A stretch of 7,602 nt of DNA from Phycisphaerae bacterium (GTDB lineage: Bacteria; Planctomycetota; Phycisphaerae; UBA1845; PWPN01), in the NCBI GenBank assembly GCA_035384605.1, contig DAOOIV010000171.1, positions 1 through 7,602 on the forward strand, read 5' to 3'. Positions within the stretch are counted from its first letter, which is position 1, and every line of letters starts with the position of its first letter. Below the pieces are notes generated by a model. That model made no database searches. It was given only the letters and a program-made list of their open reading frames with translations, and was not told where the DNA came from. The position numbers were made by a program, and so were the translations under genes. This document shows, one piece after another, positions 1 to 5,735 of the stretch.

Positions 1-195
1 CACCGCATCATCAAACCGGCGGATTTACAGCATGTTCAGACCGGCGCCGACAAGGGGAACCGCTTTCTTGCGGGCCGCAACGAGAGCGTACTGTGCCCCC
101 AAAAGATGCGCGTAAAATGCGCACCAGGTACGACGGAGGAGCCCCAAACGATTGGAAGCGCTTGCTGTGTTGGTGAATACCCTATACCGGTATGA
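1..195 (+). CDS. possible 3' end of an upstream gene (partial, weak)
   Basis: Frame 1 is open from the first base of the window to a TGA at 193-195, giving 64 residues that begin HRIIKPADLQHVQTG and end GEYPIPV. In roughly the first 36 codons about three quarters of third positions are G or C, as expected for coding DNA in a GC-rich genome. This weakens towards the end, and the other two plus frames look less gene-like. I recognise no domain. It could be the tail of a gene starting left of the window or simply a chance open frame. The promoter at 220-248 lies just after its stop, which fits a gene boundary here. Low confidence. Confidence 0.25.
   Translation, partial: HRIIKPADLQHVQTGADKGNRFLAGRNESVLCPQKMRVKCAPGTTEEPQTIGSACCVGEYPIPV
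184..193. repeat. 10-bp perfect palindrome upstream of the promoter
   Basis: ATACCGGTAT is a perfect palindrome ending 26 bases before the -35 box at 220. Its position would suit an activator or repressor site for the pseudopilin promoter. A single 10-bp palindrome can arise by chance, so regulation is an inference only. Confidence 0.25.
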
Positions 196-219
196 GAACC
201 AATAGAACGTCTGTTTCTG

Positions 220-248
220 TTGACGCATGCCTTTGAGACCGATATAAT
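220..248 (+). promoter_or_regulatory. sigma70-type promoter for the pseudopilin gene
   Basis: The -35 box TTGACG (220-225, 5 of 6 consensus bases) and the -10 box TATAAT (243-248, 6 of 6) are separated by exactly 17 bases (226-242), the preferred spacing for housekeeping sigma factors. Transcription would start near 255, giving a leader of about 134 nt before the ATG at 390. The next gene on this strand is the pseudopilin. Such a close match stands out in GC-rich sequence. Confidence 0.7.
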
Positions 249-254
249 CAAATG

Positions 255-389
255 CAGTCGCGGGTGCGTAACCTGCCTTGCGAAGGCGCCGATGGACTGA
301 CAAGTTGTCGGTGCCGCGCCGAGTTGGATCCGAGCTTTTGTCAGATAACCTGTGGTGCGGAGCCCGCTGGAGGACAGAGGGAACAAAAC
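255..389 (+). other. 5' leader with competing inverted repeats
   Basis: This is the predicted untranslated leader of the pseudopilin transcript. CTGACAA (297-303) can pair perfectly with TTGTCAG (338-344), enclosing TCGG/CCGA (308-311 with 319-322). The same CTGACAA can instead fold back on the adjacent TTGTCGG (305-311, one G-U pair). The two folds exclude each other. No known riboswitch or leader peptide is recognised. An in-frame ATG at 252 lies at or before the predicted transcript start and has no ribosome binding site. Confidence 0.35.
369..381 (+). promoter_or_regulatory. ribosome binding site deciding start at 390
   Basis: The purine-rich stretch GGAGGACAGAGGG contains AGAGGG at 376-381, eight bases before ATG 390, and GGAGG at 369-373, sixteen bases before it. 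This site, plus the prepilin signal directly after it, selects ATG 390 over the in-frame ATG at 252. Confidence 0.65.
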
Positions 390-1277
390 ATGCGACCAGC
401 ACGCCCGACTCAGAAGACCACCGGCCGTCCCCAAGCAGGATTCACGCTCATTGAAGTCCTGGTGGTAGTGTCGATCATCGCGCTGCTCATTGCGATTCTT
501 CTTCCTTCGCTGGGACGGGCCAGGTCTCAAGCCCGCATGGTCAGTTGTCAGTCCAACCTCAAGCAGCTCACGACCGCGTTTCTGGTCTACGCGGCCGAGT
601 ACAAGAATCGTTTGCCCGGGGCAAGCAAGGACGACAACGCCGACTGGCTGGGAGGCAGCAACCAAGGCGGTCCGTCGTTGCAGCCGCGGAACGGCACGGT
701 TTTCAGACACATGGGTCGGTCGACGGAGGCCTACACCTGCCCTGATGACGTGATCAAGCGCGACTACACGACCAATGACAAGCTGAAGCCTTGCGATTAT
801 AGCTACACCTCCAACGCCCTTGTGTCCGGAGCGGCCACTGAGTTTCTTGGCGGGGCTCACTATCCGACCAAGGCGCCGTATGATCGGGATGACCATCGCT
901 TTGACATGGCGCCTTTCGAAGGCGTGCCTGTACTGATCGAAGAAGACCCGTACTGGTATCTGGCGAAGGTCGACGACAGCACCTGGTGCAACGAAGACAC
1001 CATCGCGGATCGCCACTTGAAATTCGGCTCGAACCCGGGTCAAGCCAACATCGGATACCACGACGGCCACGTTTCGCGGGTGCGGTTCAAGCCTCCTCCT
1101 TCACATTTGAGTTCGTATCCGTTGGCCCAGTACTTCAACGCGAAGTCGATGTGCATCCGCACCAGCGGCCGTAAGTGGGTCAGCGGCAGAAGCTGGCAAT
1201 TGTCCAACGGCAACTATGCGAGGTACGGTTTTCTGCCGAACGGAGAAGATGCCAGCACTCGGGGGATCCAGCACTGA
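390..1277 (+). CDS. type II pseudopilin-like protein with prepilin N-terminal cleavage/methylation domain
   Basis: The product is 295 residues. Residues 1-16 form a short basic leader, then GFTLIEV at 17-23 is the class III prepilin signal: cleavage by prepilin peptidase is expected between G17 and F18, with E22 as the conserved Glu5 of the mature protein. A hydrophobic helix spans about 18-38, followed by the amphipathic segment SLGRARSQARMVSCQSNLKQ (40-59) typical of planctomycete pseudopilins. The globular part is family-specific. Near the C-terminus NIGYHDGHV (220-228) matches the DGHV motif common in the large planctomycete paralogue group related to DUF1559 proteins. Such proteins are thought to sit in the cytoplasmic membrane or assemble in pilus or secretion fibres, and individual roles are mostly unknown. 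No secretion ATPase, secretin or peptidase gene is nearby, so this is an orphan copy. It has its own promoter and is convergent with the next gene. Confidence 0.9.
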   Translation: MRPARPTQKTTGRPQAGFTLIEVLVVVSIIALLIAILLPSLGRARSQARMVSCQSNLKQLTTAFLVYAAEYKNRLPGASKDDNADWLGGSNQGGPSLQPRNGTVFRHMGRSTEAYTCPDDVIKRDYTTNDKLKPCDYSYTSNALVSGAATEFLGGAHYPTKAPYDRDDHRFDMAPFEGVPVLIEEDPYWYLAKVDDSTWCNEDTIADRHLKFGSNPGQANIGYHDGHVSRVRFKPPPSHLSSYPLAQYFNAKSMCIRTSGRKWVSGRSWQLSNGNYARYGFLPNGEDASTRGIQH

Positions 1278-1281
1278 AGGT

Positions 1282-1315
1282 TGCCCGCAGCGGGCAGGTC
1301 TTGTTTCGAGACAAG
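1282..1315 (+). terminator. tandem hairpins after the pseudopilin stop (possible terminator)
   Basis: TGCCCGC (1282-1288) and GCGGGCA (1290-1296) form a strong inverted repeat five bases after the stop codon. It is followed by the moderately T-rich GGTCTTGTTTCG. A second repeat, CTTGTT/GACAAG around TCGA (1300-1315), follows directly. There is no uninterrupted T run, so intrinsic termination is plausible but weak. The hairpins may instead protect the 3' end of the mRNA. Confidence 0.4.
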
Positions 1316-1442
1316 CGCGCAAGGGGCGCATCTGGGGCTTGGTCAGCGATTCTGCATGTAGATGCGTGGGAAGGGCGGGCCGGTGTTCGAGCTCGCGGCG
1401 GGTCTCGCTCCGCGCGGCAACCTGGATGGTGTCGAACCTTAC

Positions 1443-1465
1443 ACGCCCGGCGATGCGACGGGCGT
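1443..1465 (-). terminator. hairpin after the minus-strand gene stop (possible terminator)
   Basis: ACGCCCG (1443-1449) and CGGGCGT (1459-1465) are perfect 7-bp arms around a 9-base loop. They lie eight bases past the TAA stop (1476-1474) of the minus-strand gene. The following minus-strand bases are not T-rich, so this is a transcript-end hairpin candidate rather than a classic intrinsic terminator. Confidence 0.35.
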
Positions 1466-1473
1466 TATCGGGC

Positions 1474-4400
1474 TTATTGTCGGCAATGGGAGTCGGCCGG
1501 GGTACCGTGGCCAGTCAGGCATCGTTGTATTGCACCGAAGTCGGCCTGGTCGACGTCCCCGTCCCCGTCGAAATCGGCTGCGACTCGGCCTTGGGTGTCA
1601 GGCATTAGCGGGCAGGCGTCCGGATAAGGGATACCCGGCCCGGCGGCGCATGCCTCGAAGATGATGACGTCGTCCTGGTCCACATCGCAATCGCCGTCCA
1701 GGTCAGCCGGAACGGTGGGCCAGATCGCCAGATTGGCCGGGTCGGATTCGATACTATTGAAGCCGGCCGTGATCCTGCAGCGATAGCTGCCTGCATCTGC
1801 GGCCGTAATGCCGGAGATAGTCAGTGTTGGCGAGTCCGTGCCGGCGTAATGTCCGTCGTCGGAGAGTGCGCGTCCGTCCTTTATCCACCAAAAGCTGAGT
1901 GGTCCCTGGCCCGTGGCGGCGAGCTGGAACATAGCGGTGTCACCCGGGCAAACGACTTGTGACAAAGGCTGCTGCGTGATCGTCGGTGGCGGGGGATCAT
2001 GGGCGGTGAATCTGAGCATCCAGCCCTCGCTGACACCGTTGTGGTTGCCGTTGCCGGTCAGGATTTGCCCGTCGGCTGAGATGCCGCGGACTTCTTGCAG
2101 CGTCCAGCCGGCCAGATTCAGCCCGAACTGGCTGGACAGCCAGCCCTGCAACTGCCGAGCGCCGCCGGCCGCATCCCATATCAGAGCTTCTCTGGGGCCG
2201 TCAGGGTTGGGGCTGTTGCGGTAAAGGCTGTACCCCCCGGCCAGAGCGCCATCGCCGCTGAGAGCAAGGATTTCGCCATGATTATCGCTATCGCCCCCCG
2301 GGATGAAGCCGACGGCGGTGGGGGTGGTCGAGTTGATCCAGACGCACGGCATGTAGAGGAAGACTCCGTTGATGTAGTAGCTCCAGCCGCCCTGGACGGA
2401 ACCATTGCGTGAGACGGCTCTGGCCACGGCCTCGTTCTTTGTGGTTGGCGTGCCGAAGAGGGTGTTCAGCGGTTGACAGGGAGAGGCGCCGGTAAACTTC
2501 ATGGGATTGCGGGCCCCGCCGGTGGGTGCCGTGCCCATGTACTGATACTGTCCGGCGAAGCAGCCGTTGTCCGAAACGGCGTGAAAATCGGAGTGGTCAT
2601 GCCCGTTGTTGGGCAGGACAGGCAGGTCAACGGTACCGGTGCTCAGGCGGTAGCGGCAAGCCTGCCGGCCGTTGCCGTCGCCTCCGTTGATGGTGCTGCC
2701 GCTGATCCACAATTCGGAATCGCCGTTGGTGCCCAGGCCGGAGGCCGTCCATTCCAGCGTGTCGGCCTGCGGGAGGTTGGCGAACGCGCCTTGGCCGGCG
2801 GTGTTGCCCTCCCAGCACTTGGCCTTGTAGTTTGAGGCATTGCTGTTAATTGCCACCACGATGTTACCATTGTATACGCCGACGCCGGCCGCGCCGGCGC
2901 TGGTGGCGTCGGTGGGAAGGCCAAGATCTCTGATGCCGCCGCCGGCGGTCCAGATGAACGGCCGGCCGCCGCTGTTGCCGCAGATCACGGAGCCATCGGT
3001 GGCGATGCCGGTGACCACGCTGGACGTTGCTCCCGGGGCTGTTCCCAACCCGATGAACTCAGCCGTGGTGACGTTCAGTCTTGCCTTGGCCGAAACGATG
3101 CTGCCGTAGGGATTGGACACCAGGCAGTCGTAGACGGCCGCATCGCTCAAATCGGCCGTGGTGATCGTCAGCGTTGGCGCATTTGTGCCGCCGTACCGAC
3201 CGCCGTCGACAAGGTCTCGTCCGTTCTTGCGCCACTGATAGACCAGCGGAGACGTGCCCGTGGCCTCGACGACGAAGCACGCGTTTCCGCCCGGAGCAAT
3301 CGTTTGATCGTAGGGTTGCCGGGTGATTGCAGGCGAATCGAGCGGCTGAACATCGGGTCCGGCCATGAAGGAGTAAAGCGACGCGTTCCGCATGATGAAG
3401 CGCAGTCGGAGCGGTCTTACGTCTGCGGGCAGTTCGCTGTGGGATTGCCAGGTGACGATCTGATCGACGCTATCGCCTTGGAGTGGGACGCATTCGGTTT
3501 CGTCGTAGCCTGGGACAACCTGGTCGTCCGCATCGAGGACTTCGACTTTCAGCCAGCCGCCTGAGGTCCGGTAGTTGACGTGCAAGGGGCCGGATGCACC
3601 GAGCAGGCTCCTGGTGGACATGGTTCCACCGGTCGGTCCGGCATCGATAGAGACAAAGCCGTCCTTTCGAAGAGTTGCCAGACCGATGGCGCAGTTGAGC
3701 AACTTGGTCGCGTAACCGTGAACGTTGTCGCAGGCGCCGTAGTAGACCATGAGGGTGTCGCCGTTGAGCACGGGAGCGATGGCGGTGTAGAGCTGACCGT
3801 CATCCCATTGGCCAGGCGTTCCCAGGGGTAGGATGGGAGGGCGGTCCTGCTCCTCTCGTTTCCAGTGTACCCCGTCGCGGCTGCTGACCAATTCGGCGTA
3901 CACCGGTCCGATGTAATAACCCTCCGCATCTGTTGCCCGGAAGATCCAGAGGAAGCCGAGGTACATGGTTTCGTACGCGAACACGGACATGCCGTAGAGA
4001 TGGGTTCTCTGCACGGTTCCGGCCGGGACCCAGCGGTCATCGAAGGCATCGGGTTCGAGGATGAGTGCGAGCGGGGGCCAGCTTTCAATGCTTGCGGTCG
4101 TGGTGAGGCCGACACTGCGCCGCTTCAATCCGTTCACATAGGAGTTGAGCTTCACATAGCCTCGGAATTGTCGCACGAAAGGGTCCCACATGAACTGACC
4201 GACGTCGCCGCCGTCGGTGATGACGGGATTATTGGACAGATCGAAGGTGTGGATGCCGTCCGGCGAATACGCTCCCCAGTAGCCGCCGACGTCGAAGTTC
4301 ATCAGCGTGTACTGCCGGTTGGGATCGGAGTTCCACGGCGTATGAATCACGGAAGTGATGCCGCTTTGCCCCGGTCGGACGAAGATCATGTTGTTGGCCG

Positions 4401-4818
4401 TTGAGCCGTGCCAGGACCGGATGCCGAGATTTGGCTTGGTCCAGGTGATTCCGTCGGGGCTGGTGGCGTAGAGGATGTTGCTACCGTCGTTGTCGGGGTC
4501 TTCGGGGCGCAAGGTGTGATACCACATGCGATACCCCGTTCCGGTCTCGTCGGGCAGGACCGTCCCGTAGATGTAGGCAACGCTATCCTCCCACGCCTCC
4601 GTGGGAAGGAGGACAGGGTTGCCAGGGTACTTTTCGAGGGAGTGATAGGTTCGGGCGGTGCCGTTTTTGTCGGCGATGAGGTAATCATCGACAAGTAGCT
4701 GCCAGGGGCCGGTCAGATCGCCGAGGGATTGTCGGGCCTGAGCGTCATTGCCGGGGGCTATCAAGATGCCTAGTGGGCCCAGGAACATGACAAAGAGACA
4801 TGTCGGCCTTTGGACCAC
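1474..4818 (-). CDS. secreted multidomain protein: GH32/43-like propeller, Ig, HAF repeats, Ig, dockerin-like tail
   Basis: The product is 1114 residues from GTG 4818, which has GGAGGG seven bases upstream. Residues 1-28 are a signal peptide (hydrophobic LFVMFLGPLGILIA, cleavage after AQA). Residues about 35-400 resemble a five-bladed propeller of the GH32/GH43/GH130 type: LLVDDYLIAD near the start and repeated S-x-DG-x-x-W motifs at 120-126, 185-190 (partial) and 313-319. A beta-sandwich follows (about 408-486, ending LYSFMAG). An Ig domain (498-584) has C514, W529 and C565. Residues 587-937 carry HAF-like repeats with S-x-DG-type motifs at 604, 747, 801, 852 and 912. A second Ig domain (947-1033) follows. 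The tail (1037-1107) has two 12-residue EF-hand-like loops at 1039-1050 and 1082-1093, all six ligand positions Asp. Family knowledge suggests sugar binding or hydrolysis outside the cytoplasm. I could not assign catalytic residues, so enzyme activity and substrate are unproven. The reading frame stays open 60 codons upstream, but that part lacks a ribosome binding site and would bury the signal peptide. Confidence 0.85.
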   Translation of the reverse strand: MVQRPTCLFVMFLGPLGILIAPGNDAQARQSLGDLTGPWQLLVDDYLIADKNGTARTYHSLEKYPGNPVLLPTEAWEDSVAYIYGTVLPDETGTGYRMWYHTLRPEDPDNDGSNILYATSPDGITWTKPNLGIRSWHGSTANNMIFVRPGQSGITSVIHTPWNSDPNRQYTLMNFDVGGYWGAYSPDGIHTFDLSNNPVITDGGDVGQFMWDPFVRQFRGYVKLNSYVNGLKRRSVGLTTTASIESWPPLALILEPDAFDDRWVPAGTVQRTHLYGMSVFAYETMYLGFLWIFRATDAEGYYIGPVYAELVSSRDGVHWKREEQDRPPILPLGTPGQWDDGQLYTAIAPVLNGDTLMVYYGACDNVHGYATKLLNCAIGLATLRKDGFVSIDAGPTGGTMSTRSLLGASGPLHVNYRTSGGWLKVEVLDADDQVVPGYDETECVPLQGDSVDQIVTWQSHSELPADVRPLRLRFIMRNASLYSFMAGPDVQPLDSPAITRQPYDQTIAPGGNACFVVEATGTSPLVYQWRKNGRDLVDGGRYGGTNAPTLTITTADLSDAAVYDCLVSNPYGSIVSAKARLNVTTAEFIGLGTAPGATSSVVTGIATDGSVICGNSGGRPFIWTAGGGIRDLGLPTDATSAGAAGVGVYNGNIVVAINSNASNYKAKCWEGNTAGQGAFANLPQADTLEWTASGLGTNGDSELWISGSTINGGDGNGRQACRYRLSTGTVDLPVLPNNGHDHSDFHAVSDNGCFAGQYQYMGTAPTGGARNPMKFTGASPCQPLNTLFGTPTTKNEAVARAVSRNGSVQGGWSYYINGVFLYMPCVWINSTTPTAVGFIPGGDSDNHGEILALSGDGALAGGYSLYRNSPNPDGPREALIWDAAGGARQLQGWLSSQFGLNLAGWTLQEVRGISADGQILTGNGNHNGVSEGWMLRFTAHDPPPPTITQQPLSQVVCPGDTAMFQLAATGQGPLSFWWIKDGRALSDDGHYAGTDSPTLTISGITAADAGSYRCRITAGFNSIESDPANLAIWPTVPADLDGDCDVDQDDVIIFEACAAGPGIPYPDACPLMPDTQGRVAADFDGDGDVDQADFGAIQRCLTGHGTPADSHCRQ

Positions 4819-4825
4819 GTTCAAT

Positions 4826-4831
4826 CCCTCC
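4826..4831 (-). promoter_or_regulatory. ribosome binding site deciding the GTG start at 4818
   Basis: On the minus strand GGAGGG stands seven bases before GTG 4818. The codons after GTG encode the signal peptide directly. ATG codons further upstream (for example at 4998 and 4920) lack such a site. Confidence 0.7.
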
Positions 4832-5046
4832 GATGACGGGCATCTGAGCGCGAGGTGGTCGATCCGTGGCGGGGGTTCATCCGCGCGTCCAACAGAATCG
4901 TCTCCGCGCTTTTTCATCATAGCAAAGCGGGAGCTGCGAGGCCATCCGGCGTGTCCGGGGCCGACGGTGTGGCGGGTGCCGGAGCCGGTCAGCGACATGG
5001 AAGGAAATACAGAGCCAGGCGAACGAGGCGATGTTCACGGTGTCTC

Positions 5047-5072
5047 CCGCTCAATGTGAGCGGCCAAGCCGC
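5047..5072. repeat. overlapping inverted repeats (mutually exclusive hairpins)
   Basis: CCGCTCA (5047-5053) and TGAGCGG (5057-5063) are perfect 7-bp arms around ATG. The last part of the second arm, GCGGC (5060-5064), can instead pair with GCCGC (5068-5072) around CAA. Only one of the two hairpins can form at a time. The element lies about 230 bases upstream of the minus-strand start, in its likely leader or promoter region, so it could be an operator or an RNA switch. Confidence 0.45.
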
Positions 5073-5343
5073 AGCATGCGCGCGGGTGTTGTCGGCTTTC
5101 AACGTGCCAACAGGTGTGCAACCAGGATCCCTGCATCTCTATTAGCCAGTCTAAGCCATCTTTTTCAGTTTTCCAGGCGCATCACGCGAGGGTCAGCAGC
5201 GGTGCATCTGCTTCGACCACCGGTGTATCAGTGAACGAAACAGAAACAAGATTGAGTCAACCGCCGGGCGTTACGTTCAGGTCGGTTCCGGAGGGTTGGT
5301 TCGTCGGGACGAGCAGGAACAACGCCGTCATTCTATCGGGTAA

Positions 5344-5351
5344 AACGCGTT
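5344..5351. promoter_or_regulatory. AACGCGTT palindrome, LacI-type operator-like
   Basis: AACGCGTT is a perfect 8-bp palindrome with A/T flanks and a central CG, the general style of LacI/GalR family operators. It lies roughly 100 bases upstream of the candidate -35 at 5451. It is short enough to be chance, and no regulator gene is in the window. Confidence 0.2.
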
Positions 5352-5447
5352 AAGAGCTGTTCTGCGCAGTCTTCAGACGGATAGGCGTCGGCGACGTGAT
5401 TCCGTCAGTCATTTTCGGGTAGAAAAACGGGTCAGTGTGGCAAGAAA

Positions 5448-5460
5448 TCGTTGACAACGA
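5448..5460. promoter_or_regulatory. 13-bp palindrome overlapping the -35 box
   Basis: TCGTTG (5448-5453) and CAACGA (5455-5460) are perfect arms around A5454. They enclose the TTGACA box of the candidate promoter, so a protein bound here would block or alter polymerase binding. Operator function is inferred from position only. Confidence 0.35.
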
Positions 5461-5479
5461 AGGCGGCCTGTGATACACG
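5451..5479 (+). promoter_or_regulatory. candidate promoter for the GH-A-like gene
   Basis: TTGACA (5451-5456) is a perfect -35 box. At 17-base spacing the -10 position reads TACACG (5474-5479), a weak match, but it is preceded by TG one base before it (5471-5472), as in extended -10 promoters. The leader to ATG 5736 would be about 250 nt. A true promoter closer to the gene was not found. Confidence 0.35.
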
Positions 5480-5721
5480 GGCATTGCGGCGTGCGGCACT
5501 GAGCCTTTCGCGCTATCCGTGAGCCTGTCGATGAGCAATGTGGCGGAGAACATCGAGTTGAACAGCAGGAGCGGTTCCGCGAGATCGGAGTGGCACCGAG
5601 CGGTTTCTTATCCGGCATCAATCTGACCGCGCGCCCGTCTGAGCAAGTTGCCAATCGTGTGATTTCATGTGCGGTAGCGGCACAGGGTGGATGGTGTGCG
5701 CCATTCTCAACCCTATGTAGC

Positions 5722-5726
5722 GGAGG
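5722..5726 (+). promoter_or_regulatory. ribosome binding site for the start at 5736
   Basis: GGAGG stands nine bases before ATG 5736 and fixes the start of the last gene. Confidence 0.7.
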
Positions 5727-5735
5727 TTTCAACTC

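Larger units (their letters stand above)
4832..5735. other. gene-free divergent intergenic region
   Basis: About 900 bases lie between two divergent secreted-protein genes. Short open frames exist on both strands, but none has a ribosome binding site with a recognisable product. The region holds overlapping inverted repeats (5047-5072), an 8-bp palindrome (5344-5351), a candidate plus-strand promoter with an overlapping palindrome (5448-5479) and a small hairpin TGTGC/GCACA (5668-5684) near the plus-strand start. I found no convincing minus-strand promoter: a TTGACT at 5260-5255 has no matching -10. Confidence 0.6.

Noticed and set aside
252..389. 46-residue upstream extension of the pseudopilin frame from ATG 252
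   Set aside because: ATG 252 lies at or before the predicted transcript start and has no ribosome binding site. The extension would place the prepilin signal far from the N-terminus.
36..1070. 344-residue open frame on the minus strand opposite the pseudopilin gene
   Set aside because: It is antisense to a clear pseudopilin gene, spans that gene's promoter, and its composition (Arg- and Val-rich, no domain) is typical of a shadow frame in GC-rich DNA.
4819..4998. 60-residue upstream extension of the propeller protein frame from ATG 4998, or from the MMKK start at 4920
   Set aside because: Neither ATG has a good ribosome binding site, and the extension would bury the signal peptide. GTG 4818 has both features.
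5218..5225. CACCGGTG palindrome
   Set aside because: Only 8 bp, with no nearby promoter element; shares its CCGG core with 184-193 but this is common in GC-rich DNA.
5114..5353. 79-residue plus-strand frame in the intergenic region
   Set aside because: No ribosome binding site, no recognisable domain and unremarkable composition; the frame is short enough to be chance.
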